64,000 nt of DNA, taken from NCBI RefSeq assembly GCF_002019605.1, contig NZ_KV917368.1, positions 3,193,517 to 3,257,516 of the forward strand, given 5' to 3'. The notes under the pieces are model-generated. The model ran no database searches and was not told the DNA's origin. It saw only the letters and a program-made list of their open reading frames with translations. This document shows, in pieces, positions 35,616 through 44,401 of the stretch. The stretch is from Alkalihalobacterium alkalinitrilicum. Its GTDB lineage: Bacteria; Bacillota; Bacilli; Bacillales; Bacillaceae_F. Position numbers and translations under genes: made by a program. Each line of letters opens with the position of its first letter. Position 1 is the first letter of the stretch.

Positions 35616-36764
35616 TTATTTTCTATTTAATACACTAACTGGATTGATCAAAAACTTAGAGCGTAAACCTCGTCGTGCTTTTTCGATTCTTTCTTCTGCC
35701 ATCCTATCTGCAGCGTGATACGTAGGAATGAGATCTCTTTGGCTGATTTCAAAGACTTTCATCACATTATCAAAAATCGTTTCCACTTTCTTCATAGCTC
35801 TATTTTGATTGTATCCTCCCTGTAGTTCATCAGCTATATTAATAACCCCACCCGCGTTAATTACATAGTCTGGGACATAAAGAATACCCTTTTCATGAAG
35901 AAGGTCCCCATGGTATTCTTCTTTTAATTGGTTGTTAGCTGCCCCTGCAATTATTTTAGCTTTAAGCCGTGAAATGGTTTCGTCGTTTAAAACAGCTCCC
36001 AAAGCACATGGCGCAAAGACATCACACTGTTGATCATAAATTTCGTTCGGATCTACAGACTTTGCCCCAAATTCCACTACCGCTTTTTCAACAGCTTCTT
36101 TATTAATATCAGTAACAATAAGGTTAGCGCCCTCTTGGTGGAGATACTTCAATAAGTGATAAGAAACACTCCCTACTCCTTGTACTGCAACAGTCAATCC
36201 TTCTACACTACTAGTACCGAATGCTTCTTGTACAGCTGCTTTCATGCCACAATAGACTCCGTAAGCAGTAACTGGAGAAGGGTTCCCTGAACTACCAAAT
36301 GATTGGGAAATACCTGTAACAAAATCAGTTTCCATATGAATTAAGTCCATATCATTTTCTGTAGTTCCCACATCTTCAGCGGTAATATACCGTCCATTTA
36401 ACCCCTGAATATACCTTCCGAGAGCCCTGAACATTTCTTCACTTTTATCTTTTCGTGGATCACCTATTATAACAGTCTTTCCTCCACCTAAGTTTAAGCC
36501 AGCAGCTGCATTTTTGTAGGTCATACCTCGCGCTAACCGAAGGGCATCATTGATTGCCGATGCTTCATTATCATACTTCCACATTCTCGAACCACCTAGA
36601 GCTGGTCCAAGGGTCGTATCATGTATGGCAATAATTGCTTTTAAGCCTGATGTTTGATCCTGACAAAGGATCATCTGTTCATAATCATAATTCTCTAGAT
36701 ATTGAAAAAGTTTCATGTCCATTTGTTTCTCGTCAAGTATAGTAGTGTTTTGAACTCCATTCAT
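35616..36764 (-). CDS. bcd: Leucine (branched-chain amino acid) dehydrogenase
   Basis: 382 residues from ATG 36764; a start at the internal [14 protein letters not shown] would give the usual 365-residue length, so the first 16 residues may not be translated. Pattern is nearly that of Bacillus Leu[39 protein letters not shown] (catalytic Lys), [31 protein letters not shown], and NAD-binding [12 protein letters not shown]. Oxidative deamination of Leu/Val/Ile gives the keto acids used by the Bkd complex encoded at 14.4-19.2 kb. Confidence 0.92.
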   Translation of the reverse strand: MNGVQNTTILDEKQMDMKLFQYLENYDYEQMILCQDQTSGLKAIIAIHDTTLGPALGGSRMWKYDNEASAINDALRLARGMTYKNAAAGLNLGGGKTVIIGDPRKDKSEEMFRALGRYIQGLNGRYITAEDVGTTENDMDLIHMETDFVTGISQSFGSSGNPSPVTAYGVYCGMKAAVQEAFGTSSVEGLTVAVQGVGSVSYHLLKYLHQEGANLIVTDINKEAVEKAVVEFGAKSVDPNEIYDQQCDVFAPCALGAVLNDETISRLKAKIIAGAANNQLKEEYHGDLLHEKGILYVPDYVINAGGVINIADELQGGYNQNRAMKKVETIFDNVMKVFEISQRDLIPTYHAADRMAEERIEKARRGLRSKFLINPVSVLNRK

Positions 36765-36821
36765 GATATAGTCATCTACCCTTTCTTTCTATTATTATTT
36801 TAGTATTTGTGATGAAGCTCC

Positions 36822-37472
36822 TTATACATTAGTAAAATCAACGCCAATACTTTTTTTCTTATATCGAATGTTCATCCCAATAACAAGAGCGGTAATTCTT
36901 TCAAGAGTAGAAGATACCTTTAATGGACCTGCATTTAATCCACGTAGTCCTATTTTATTTGCTAACTCTATTACCACTTCCTTAGCAGGTGCATCGTCAC
37001 CTGCTACCAAAGTATCTCCTTTAAGTTCTTTTTCCATATCTTCAAGCATGTGAGCAGAAATAGTGTGAAATGCCGAAACTACTTTAACATCAGAACCTAA
37101 AATAACTTGTAACTTTTCTGCAGCGGATCCCTCTGGTACATTTTCAGTAGTTGGAGGTTTTCCAGGAATAAGAGCTACTGTCGTATCAACTACGATTTTT
37201 CCACTTAATTTTTCTTTTAATGGGTCAAGAATATCGTTTTGAGACTTAAATGGGATAGTGAGTATTACAACATCTCCTCTTTCAGCTGCAGTTCCATTGT
37301 CCACACCTTCAATATTAATATTACCGTGCTGTTCTTTAATTTCATTTGCAACCTTGATAGCTTTTTCTGAACTACGTGACCCTAGGACAATTGGGTATCC
37401 AGCTGCTCCTAATCGAAGTGCAAGACCCTTACCTTGATTTCCTGTTCCACCAATAATACTAATCGTTTTCAT
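36822..37472 (-). CDS. F420:NADPH oxidoreductase (Fno/NpdG type)
   Basis: 216 residues from ATG 37472 (GGAGG upstream). Rossmann start ISIIGGTGNQGKGLALRL followed by VLGSRSSEKA, the NADP-binding arrangement of Fno; then TIPFKSQ, the VVDTTVAL-IPGKPP region, VVSAFHTISAHML, and the C-terminal RYKKKSIGVDFTNV typical of the family. It passes hydride between NADPH and the deazaflavin F420. This is strong evidence that F420 is used in this organism, in keeping with the biosynthesis genes at 60.6-64 kb and the F420-type oxidoreductase at 52.3 kb. Confidence 0.88.
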   Translation of the reverse strand: MKTISIIGGTGNQGKGLALRLGAAGYPIVLGSRSSEKAIKVANEIKEQHGNINIEGVDNGTAAERGDVVILTIPFKSQNDILDPLKEKLSGKIVVDTTVALIPGKPPTTENVPEGSAAEKLQVILGSDVKVVSAFHTISAHMLEDMEKELKGDTLVAGDDAPAKEVVIELANKIGLRGLNAGPLKVSSTLERITALVIGMNIRYKKKSIGVDFTNV

Positions 37473-37601
37473 AACTTCACCCTCCATAAAATAATAATTT
37501 AAGATAATGCTTTGATTAACCTACATATTAGAATTTGTACTTATACTCTCATGCTCCACTAACATGTAGACATGTCTTAGGCTATAAATACTATTAATCT
37601 T

Positions 37602-38213
37602 TTAAATACAAAAGTGTGGAGAGTTTTCATATTTCTTCAATTCATTAGGAGTGTCTATGTCTACTCCCCACATTAGATTTTCAACATCGATTAATTTTAA
37701 TTTCTGAGAATGTTTCTTAATGATAGACCGACCACCTTCATCACCCTTTAGACCTTGGAATTCGGTAAACAAATCTGCATCAAACAAAACAGGGTGGCCA
37801 GGTAAACTACTATACCGTGGTCGCACAATCCGAGTTCCTTCTGACCGACTATGCAAATAAGTTTGCACTATTCTTTCAATTAACATAGGAGGTAAAAAAG
37901 GTTGATCTGCCAATAAAACCATGATGGCGTCTACTTTATCTCCTATAGCTTCGACACCTAGCTTAAAAGATGTAGCCATGCCCTCCTCGTAATTTGGGTT
38001 GCTTATAACTTCTACAGGCAAATCTCTTGTATAATGCTGTAGAGACTGAATATGTTTTCCCCCAACAATGAGTATAGGACTTAGTTTAGAACTAATTGCA
38101 CATTCTACTGAGTGAAGGAATAGCGGTTTTCCATGAAAATTTAATAATAATTTAGGAGCTCCCATGCGCTTTGACATTCCAGCGGCTAATATAACTGCAC
38201 CAATCTTAAGCAT
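37602..38213 (-). CDS. MocA/PucB-type molybdenum cofactor nucleotidyltransferase
   Basis: About 203 residues from ATG 38213, which overlaps the end of the xdhC-like gene by eight bases; GTG 38255 is less likely. Nucleotide-binding loop GAVILAAGMSKRMGAPKLLL, and LLADQPFLPP in place of the acidic metal site. Related proteins (MocA, PucB) add CMP to Mo-molybdopterin for xanthine-dehydrogenase-family enzymes. With XdhC it would supply the hydroxylase encoded at 53.9-57.7 kb. Last gene of the long operon. Confidence 0.87.
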   Translation of the reverse strand: MLKIGAVILAAGMSKRMGAPKLLLNFHGKPLFLHSVECAISSKLSPILIVGGKHIQSLQHYTRDLPVEVISNPNYEEGMATSFKLGVEAIGDKVDAIMVLLADQPFLPPMLIERIVQTYLHSRSEGTRIVRPRYSSLPGHPVLFDADLFTEFQGLKGDEGGRSIIKKHSQKLKLIDVENLMWGVDIDTPNELKKYENSPHFCI

Positions 38214-39252
38214 GAATTTTGGTTCGTCCGTGCAATGGACTTCCACTACTTCCACTCCGGATCATCATTAGTTCAGATATAATACTAATTGCCACTTCCT
38301 CAATTGTCTCAGCCCCTAGATCTAACCCAATTGGCGCATGCAGAGGACCACTCGATAAAGAGGCACCGATGTTCGTAAGCATTTCTTCGGTCCGAGATAA
38401 AGGTCCTAAGACACCAATAAAACGAGGGTTGCTTTTTAAAGCAAGTTCTATAGTTGCTTCATCGCGATTTTGTTGATGATTCATTATGACCCATGAACAG
38501 TCACTTAATAACATCGAATCAGCTTCGTTAGGTTCAGCGACCATATGTGATACATCTGGAAATCGAAAGTTATTGTTAAAGTCTTTCCTTGGGTCTAATA
38601 TTGTTACATCGTAACCTACTCCTTTAGCAACAGAAGCAAGTGGAATTGCATCGTGACCCGCCCCCGCTATTATGAGACGTTCACTAGGTTTCATCGTATC
38701 AATTACAAACCGCCGACTCCCATGGGAAATAACTTCTGCACGTGTTCGTTGTTTACGTTCCCGTGCAATTCTATGAATCTCCTTGGGTACCTCATCTATA
38801 TCACCCCAACTATCCCCGTTCTGATCTACAAGAACCCTGACACCACTTGGAATTTCCAAAACCATAGAAAGAGGTTCATTTTTGGGGATTAGACTAAATG
38901 CTCTTTGCCAAAAGCCATCCTGAGGATCAATAGGCATAATCATTACTTCCAATGATCCTTTACAACCGATACCCAAAGACCATAGATCATTTTCACTCAG
39001 ATCGTACTGTCTTGTAATTGGAGTGTTATTACGAATTGCTTCTTTAGACCACTCAAACAAATCATTCTCTAAACAACCACCGCTCAAAGTTCCAAACATC
39101 TGCCCATCATCTGCTATCATCATCTTTGCACCAGGTTGACGATAAGCTGACCCACGTACCTCAGTAATCATCAATAACGATGTTTTTTTATTGTGCTCCC
39201 AAGCCTTTTTGATATTTTTGATAACCTCTCGTGCCTCTTGTATACGCGACAA
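38206..39252 (-). CDS. XdhC/CoxI-family molybdenum hydroxylase maturation factor
   Basis: 348 residues from TTG 39252 with AGGGAGGAAAA upstream. N-terminal XdhC domain (TEVRGSAYRQPGAKMMI, GTLSGGCLENDL, IGCKGSLEVMI), then a Rossmann domain starting LIIAGAGHDAIPLASVAKGVGYDVTILDPR. Family members bind Moco, promote its sulfuration and insert it into the large subunit; B. subtilis PucA is the counterpart. Coupled to the MocA-type gene by overlapping codons. Confidence 0.92.
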   Translation of the reverse strand: MSRIQEAREVIKNIKKAWEHNKKTSLLMITEVRGSAYRQPGAKMMIADDGQMFGTLSGGCLENDLFEWSKEAIRNNTPITRQYDLSENDLWSLGIGCKGSLEVMIMPIDPQDGFWQRAFSLIPKNEPLSMVLEIPSGVRVLVDQNGDSWGDIDEVPKEIHRIARERKQRTRAEVISHGSRRFVIDTMKPSERLIIAGAGHDAIPLASVAKGVGYDVTILDPRKDFNNNFRFPDVSHMVAEPNEADSMLLSDCSWVIMNHQQNRDEATIELALKSNPRFIGVLGPLSRTEEMLTNIGASLSSGPLHAPIGLDLGAETIEEVAISIISELMMIRSGSSGSPLHGRTKIHA

Positions 39253-39277
39253 GATTTTCCCTCCTAGTAATTATGGA

Positions 39278-40258
39278 TTATCGTGAAACAGCAACTCTGC
39301 CTGAAATAAAACTCTCTACTTCTTCAAGGGTGGGAAGTCCCTCCCAATCTCCCCTATACTGGGTGACCATTGCCCCTATTGCATTAGCTCTTTGTAAGCA
39401 GTCAAACATATTTTCTTGATCTAGATAAGCAGATAAAAATCCAGCTGCAAATCCATCACCAGCCCCGACTGTATCTACAACCTGGTGAACAGGAAATCCT
39501 GGGGCCTTTACTTTATATAAGTTTCCTTCTTCCTTTGTATAAGCAATAGATCCCTCTGGTCCTACCTTAATTACGACAATCTTTGCTCCTAACGCCAATA
39601 TGTCTATTGCAATAGAATCTGGATCTTGCTTACCAGTTATAAGTTCACCCTCATCAATACCAGGTAAAATGATATCGGATAATTTAATTAGTTCAATAAA
39701 TGTCTGCCTAGCCTCTGCAGCACTCCAAAGTTTGTATCTCATATTTGGATCAAAAGAAATCATTGCGCCCGCTTGTTTAGCTAGCCGAATAGCCTCAAAT
39801 GAAGTTTCCTTACACTCTGAACTTAACGCAGGAGTAATTCCAGTTAAATGCAAGGTCTTTACGCCTTCGAACATTTCCTGTGATAACTCTTTTGATTTCC
39901 ATACACTTGCTGCTGAACTTTTTCGATAATAGTAAACTCCTGGATCGATTGCTCCCTTAATTTCTTTAAACATTACACCAGTAGGATATTGTTTATCTCT
40001 TCTTACATAAGAGAGATCAACTCCCTCACCTAATAGAGTGGAATAAATATAATCGCCGAAGGGATCATTTCCTAACCGACTTAGCCAACCTACTCTTTTC
40101 CCTAAGCGAGTAAGACCTATCGAGACATTAGACTCGGCTCCTGCAAGTGATTTTGCTAAAGATGATGCATATTGCAATCGACTATCTTGAACCGTTTGAA
40201 ATAATACCATTGTTTCTCCTAGAGTCAAAATTTCTGGATTTATCCCCTTATGAGTCAC
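39278..40258 (-). CDS. kdgK: 2-Keto-3-deoxygluconate kinase (PfkB family)
   Basis: About 326 residues. GTG 40258 is chosen because AAAGG lies upstream and the reading frame to 40294 intrudes far into the aldolase gene. PfkB/ribokinase pattern: LTLGETMVLFQ, SLAGAESNVSIGLTRLG, FDPNMRYKLW, IKVGPEGSIAY, and DTVGAGDGFAAGFL with the catalytic Asp. Most like 2-dehydro-3-deoxygluconate kinases. With the aldolase just upstream it would form KDG -> KDPG -> pyruvate + glyceraldehyde 3-phosphate. Why these stand in an operon with a hydantoinase-type pathway is not clear. Confidence 0.85.
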   Translation of the reverse strand: MTHKGINPEILTLGETMVLFQTVQDSRLQYASSLAKSLAGAESNVSIGLTRLGKRVGWLSRLGNDPFGDYIYSTLLGEGVDLSYVRRDKQYPTGVMFKEIKGAIDPGVYYYRKSSAASVWKSKELSQEMFEGVKTLHLTGITPALSSECKETSFEAIRLAKQAGAMISFDPNMRYKLWSAAEARQTFIELIKLSDIILPGIDEGELITGKQDPDSIAIDILALGAKIVVIKVGPEGSIAYTKEEGNLYKVKAPGFPVHQVVDTVGAGDGFAAGFLSAYLDQENMFDCLQRANAIGAMVTQYRGDWEGLPTLEEVESFISGRVAVSR

Positions 40259-40892
40259 AGCTGTCACAACCTTTAATTGTTTGCATAAACGCATTTGCAG
40301 ACTGAGTTAATAGATCAAAATTACCTTGAGTAATAGCTTCTTTCTTAATTAAACTGCTACCAACACCAACAGCAACGGCACCTGCCTTAAAAAAACTTTT
40401 AACATTGTCGATATTGACTCCGCCGACAGCTACCATTGGAATGTGACCAAGCGGTCCTTGTAGTTCTTTAAGATGGCTGACTCCAAGACTGCTTGAAGGA
40501 AAAACTTTTACCATTTTTGCACCTGCATTGTACGCTTTCACAATTTCAGTTGGTGTCATTACACCAGGCAGGACATCTATTCCTCTTTCCAATCCAAACT
40601 TAATAACATCTTCATCAACATTAGGGGTAATGAGATATTGAGCCCCAGCTGCAATCGCTTCTTTAGCCATCTCTTTATTTAGAACGGTACCAGCACCGAT
40701 ATACATTTTTCCATTAGAGGAGTCAACCAATTTTGATATCATTTGAGGTGCATCATCTGTATTCATAGTTACTTCTATTAGATGAACACCTCCCGCATGT
40801 ATTGCATCTGCCACTGGAACTGCACTTGAGGTTTCAATGCCGCGAATAATTGCGACCAAACGATACTCCTTCAACCATTCATAAAATCCCAT
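40248..40892 (-). CDS. eda: KDPG/KHG aldolase
   Basis: 214 residues from ATG 40892 with GGAG upstream. Class I aldolase of the Eda family: LVAIIRGIE, HLIEVTMNT (Glu active-site position), GAGTVLN, FLITPNVDE-type segment, PGVMTPTEI, and KVFPSSSLG with the Schiff-base Lys. It splits 2-keto-3-deoxy-6-phosphogluconate, and family members also split 4-hydroxy-2-oxoglutarate. The last eleven bases overlap the kinase start. Confidence 0.92.
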   Translation of the reverse strand: MGFYEWLKEYRLVAIIRGIETSSAVPVADAIHAGGVHLIEVTMNTDDAPQMISKLVDSSNGKMYIGAGTVLNKEMAKEAIAAGAQYLITPNVDEDVIKFGLERGIDVLPGVMTPTEIVKAYNAGAKMVKVFPSSSLGVSHLKELQGPLGHIPMVAVGGVNIDNVKSFFKAGAVAVGVGSSLIKKEAITQGNFDLLTQSANAFMQTIKGCDSCDS

Positions 40893-40926
40893 TTAAAGTT
40901 CTCCTCCTTTATTCTCACACCAACTT

Positions 40927-41538
40927 TTAACGGTCGTTGTATGGGACAAAGATATTATGTAACCCCGCTGTCTTTACAAAAGAGTGAACTTGACCACCAT
41001 TTTTCCTGTACTGATCTAAGTGAATTACAGGCCAAGCTTGATCGATTTTTAAGGTAAGGTCTTTTGTATAATCTTCCTCTTCAAAGGAAACTACCTTAAC
41101 GTCACCTAATATCAATGTATGGTCACCCACGTCTACTTCTTTAAAGAGGCGGCACTCCAAACTAGCCCTACATTCAGCAATTCCTGGAGTTTGGATGACA
41201 CGCGATTCCAGACGTTGAAACCCGATTACCGAGAATTTACTTACGTCGCTAGGATGTTGGTACGACGCCTGGACTAGCTTATCAGCGACCTGCATAGTGG
41301 GGATGTTTAACACAAACTCCTTCTCCCTACGAATATTGGTCAGTGTACGATTCGGTGGAGAGTTTACCAATGCAACGCTTACCCGAGGTGGATTGGCTGA
41401 TACTGGCATATTCCAGCCAAAAGGGGCAACATTAATGGTGCCATCCTTATTAAGGGTAGTTAGCATTGCTGGTCGACTAGGCTGGAGAAATGACCAATAT
41501 TCGTCTATCTGTTCTTCGGATAATATAACTTTTGCCAT
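40927..41538 (-). CDS. Flavin reductase family (DIM6/NTAB) FMN-binding protein
   Basis: 203 residues. Split-barrel flavoprotein pattern: RPAMLTTLNKDGTINVAPFGWNMPVSANPPRVSVALVNSPPNRTLTNIRREKEFVLNIP, then AECRASLECRLFKEVDVGDHTLILGDV. Such proteins reduce free FMN for a partner oxygenase or are flavoproteins themselves. The only luciferase-like enzyme nearby is the one at 52.3 kb, which looks F420-type, so partnership is uncertain. Confidence 0.87.
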   Translation of the reverse strand: MAKVILSEEQIDEYWSFLQPSRPAMLTTLNKDGTINVAPFGWNMPVSANPPRVSVALVNSPPNRTLTNIRREKEFVLNIPTMQVADKLVQASYQHPSDVSKFSVIGFQRLESRVIQTPGIAECRASLECRLFKEVDVGDHTLILGDVKVVSFEEEDYTKDLTLKIDQAWPVIHLDQYRKNGGQVHSFVKTAGLHNIFVPYNDR

Positions 41539-41556
41539 GGTAACACCATCCTTCCT

Positions 41557-42186
41557 TTATGCTTCAACGTCGCGAACCAAGTTTGCGGTCTTGTGTCGAA
41601 TCATAGACACGAGCTCTTTCATAATTTGTTCGCCATACGGTTCTGATAAAGCTAACTCTTCCCACTTGTCTAGTGAACCGAAACTGTCAACACCCGTCAG
41701 TAACCACAGAGAGCGTTCACCAAACCCTAATTCAGATTGCATAACGTGGGCCGTAAACCCCCGTTCTCTCCAATAGGGAAGGCATTTCTCAATTAGATGT
41801 TTTTCTAGTTCTCCTGCTGGTCGATTTGAATCAAACCCTTCGATGTGCCACATAGGATGAGCATGCCAATTTAGAGGGGTTGCACCCGCTCCAATCTCCT
41901 TTAACATTTTAGCTTGCGGCGTTCCATCAGCTAAATTTATTAATTGGCTTAATAGCTCTACACCCTTTGGATCTGCCCCAACTCTTTCTGGCCAACGATC
42001 AAGATCTGCAAATGAATTTGCTTCAGTTGTGAAAAAAAATTCTCCTTGCCCCAACTCGTGCTGAGTCACAAAAAATTTAACATTGAATCCACAACTACGG
42101 AAATACGGAAGTAGCTCATCACGCATTAACGCCTCGATTTCACCAGGGGCACCCAAGCTTGCTTGTATTTTTTCAAAATGCCACAT
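41557..42186 (-). CDS. Tandem-duplicated dimeric alpha/beta-barrel-like protein, 209 aa
   Basis: 209 residues from ATG 42186. The two halves repeat each other: LPYFRSCGFNVKFFVTQHELGQGEFFFTT...SFADLDRWPE (about 27-70) and LPYWRERGFTAHVMQSELGFGERSLWLLT...SFGSLDKWEE (about 132-175). Each half looks like a ferredoxin-like dimeric barrel domain of the NIPSNAP/EthD kind, so the protein would form a pseudo-dimer. Function unknown; a small-molecule binding, isomerase or monooxygenase role is possible. In the operon between flavin reductase and aminotransferase genes. Confidence 0.72.
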   Translation of the reverse strand: MWHFEKIQASLGAPGEIEALMRDELLPYFRSCGFNVKFFVTQHELGQGEFFFTTEANSFADLDRWPERVGADPKGVELLSQLINLADGTPQAKMLKEIGAGATPLNWHAHPMWHIEGFDSNRPAGELEKHLIEKCLPYWRERGFTAHVMQSELGFGERSLWLLTGVDSFGSLDKWEELALSEPYGEQIMKELVSMIRHKTANLVRDVEA

Positions 42187-42215
42187 TCTTTACTACCACC
42201 TCTCTAACAGACAAC

Positions 42216-43382
42216 TTAAGAACGACTGTACTCCTTAGATACGAAACTATTAATACGTTCAAGCGCTTGTTGAAGAAGCTCATCGCTTTTAGCGTAACAA
42301 ATTCGAATATATCCTTCTCCAGCCTCACCAAACCCTGAACCTGGTACAGTCATAACCCCAGTCTGTTTTAATAATTCAGTCGCAAACTCTTGTGAACTTT
42401 TCCCAAGCTCTTTGATATTCACAAATAAGTAGAAGGCTCCTCCAGGCTTAATCACTGAGATACCAGGAATTTTATTTAACCCTTCAACCATGAGGTCGCG
42501 ACGCTCCTTGTAACGCTTAACCATCTCGTCAACCGCATCTTGAGGTCCTTCTAAAGCAGCGACGGCAGCCATTTGTGCCATTGTATTAGCACACGACGCC
42601 ATCCCTTCCTGTAACTTTAAGAGTGGAGCAATGACATTTTCACTAGCAGCAACATATCCTACCCTCCAGCCACACATAGCGTAGGACTTAGAGAAACTGT
42701 TAACAGTAATAACAACTTCCTTGGCCCCAGGTAAAGAAGCAGGGCTGAAGTGCTCATTTTCATCATAAATAATTTTTTCATATACTTCGTCACTGATTAG
42801 ATAAACCTCGTGTTTCTTTGCTAATTCAACAAACTCTTGAACAGACTTTTTTTCTAGTAAGGCTCCAGTAGGGTTATTAGGTGTATTAATTAGAATAGCT
42901 CTTGTTTTTTCTGTGATAGCCGCTTCTACCGCTTCTACTTGAAGAGAGAAACCGTCTTCTTCATAAGTAGGAACACGTACTGGTACACCACCTGCCATTA
43001 AGATTTGTGTAATATAGTTAGGCCATGTTGGATCAGCTAAAATCACTTCATCCCCTGGGTTTAATAGAGTCATCATCAACAATCCTAATGCCTCAGTTGC
43101 ACCAATCGTAACGTCAATTTCAGTTTCAGGATCATAGCTAATACCATTATCGCGCTCAAATTTTGCTGCAATGGCCTTACGTAAGGACATGATTCCTGCG
43201 TTACTTGAATAGTAGTGGTGCCCTTCTAATGAAGCTTTTACATTGGCATTTACGATATTTTCTGGTGTCGTAAAATCTGGTGCCCCAATAGTAAGGTCGA
43301 TGACATCATCTAGACCTTGAGCAAGGTTAAAGAATTGCCGAATTGCTGATTTAGGCATTGACAAAGCACGTTCTGCGATCAT
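42216..43382 (-). CDS. Class I/II pyridoxal-phosphate aminotransferase
   Basis: 388 residues from ATG 43382. Aspartate-aminotransferase fold I, subgroup I-gamma pattern: TIGAPDFTTP, YYSSNAGIMSLRKAIA, TIGATEAL, NTPNNPTG, YLISDEVYEKIIYD and the PLP-lysine in SFSKSYAMCGWRVGY; C-terminal IRICYAKSDE. Close in type to PatA-like aminotransferases. In this operon it may remove or move the amino group released from the imported compound. Confidence 0.92.
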   Translation of the reverse strand: MIAERALSMPKSAIRQFFNLAQGLDDVIDLTIGAPDFTTPENIVNANVKASLEGHHYYSSNAGIMSLRKAIAAKFERDNGISYDPETEIDVTIGATEALGLLMMTLLNPGDEVILADPTWPNYITQILMAGGVPVRVPTYEEDGFSLQVEAVEAAITEKTRAILINTPNNPTGALLEKKSVQEFVELAKKHEVYLISDEVYEKIIYDENEHFSPASLPGAKEVVITVNSFSKSYAMCGWRVGYVAASENVIAPLLKLQEGMASCANTMAQMAAVAALEGPQDAVDEMVKRYKERRDLMVEGLNKIPGISVIKPGGAFYLFVNIKELGKSSQEFATELLKQTGVMTVPGSGFGEAGEGYIRICYAKSDELLQQALERINSFVSKEYSRS

Positions 43383-43422
43383 TGTATATTCCTCCCTTTG
43401 TTTTCACTTAAAATAAAGTAGA

Positions 43423-44400
43423 TCACTTAACTTCTAACATTTTTACACTCTCAGTTTCTTCAACTAGATGACACGCTACATCGTGTCCACCAGGAAGGGT
43501 TCGAGTTTCTGGATACTTTTCAGCACAACGCGGCTCTGCCAATGGACAACGATCTACTAAAGAACATCCTTTTGGTAAAGACACTGGACTCGGTGTATCC
43601 CCTTCTAGACGCATTCGCTCTTTCTTAGCATCTGGATCGGCAACAGGTATAGCAGAAAGTAAAGCTCGAGTATATGGGTGTTGTGGGTTTGAGAAGACCT
43701 CTGAAACTGGCCCTGCTTCAACAATACGTCCTAAATACATGACCATTACGCGACTACACAAATGCTTTACCGTGTTCATATCATGCGTAATCAACAAGTA
43801 TGTGGCATTTAGATCCTTTTGTAATTTACGTAATAAATTAACTACCGAAAGCTTTACCGACATATCTAAAGCCGAAGTTGGCTCATCCAATACCACTAGT
43901 TCAGGTTGGGTAATTAATGCTCGCGCAATTCCAACCCGCTGACGCTGACCACCAGAGAGCTGGCGAGGATAACGGTCTAAATGCTGTGCACCTAATTGCA
44001 CCTTTTCAAGTATTTCTATGATACGTTTCTCTAACTCTGGGCCTTTAGCAAGGCCTTGTAACTTCAACGGTTCAGCTAATGTTCGTCTAACAGTAAAAAG
44101 AGGGTTTAAAGACATAGTTGGATCCTGGAAAACCATCTGAATCTGGCGTCGATACGCCCGGAATTTTTTTTCAGGCATTTGACTAATATCTGTTCCATTA
44201 AAGATGATTTGTCCTTCAGTAGGATCTGTTAACTTTAATACGCAACGAGCTGTAGTCGATTTACCGCAACCACTTTCCCCTACCAAAGCGACCACTTCAC
44301 CAGGTTCAATGTCAAGTGAAATCCCGTTTACGGCGTGTACGGTATCTTGACCAGATCGGAACCACTTTTTTAAATTTTTAATTTCCAGTAATGGAGCCAT
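43423..44400 (-). CDS. Opp/Dpp-type ABC transporter ATP-binding protein (OppF-like)
   Basis: 325 residues from ATG 44400, one base after the stop of the OppD-like gene; AGGAG lies within that gene's end. Walker A GESGCGKST, signature LSGGQRQRVGIARAL, Walker B VVLDEPTSALD, and the C-terminal oligopeptide-transport extension with cysteines (GCSLVDRCPLAEPRCAEKYPE) that can hold an Fe-S cluster. Energises import with the OppD-like subunit. Confidence 0.92.
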   Translation of the reverse strand: MAPLLEIKNLKKWFRSGQDTVHAVNGISLDIEPGEVVALVGESGCGKSTTARCVLKLTDPTEGQIIFNGTDISQMPEKKFRAYRRQIQMVFQDPTMSLNPLFTVRRTLAEPLKLQGLAKGPELEKRIIEILEKVQLGAQHLDRYPRQLSGGQRQRVGIARALITQPELVVLDEPTSALDMSVKLSVVNLLRKLQKDLNATYLLITHDMNTVKHLCSRVMVMYLGRIVEAGPVSEVFSNPQHPYTRALLSAIPVADPDAKKERMRLEGDTPSPVSLPKGCSLVDRCPLAEPRCAEKYPETRTLPGGHDVACHLVEETESVKMLEVK

Positions 44401-44401
44401 A

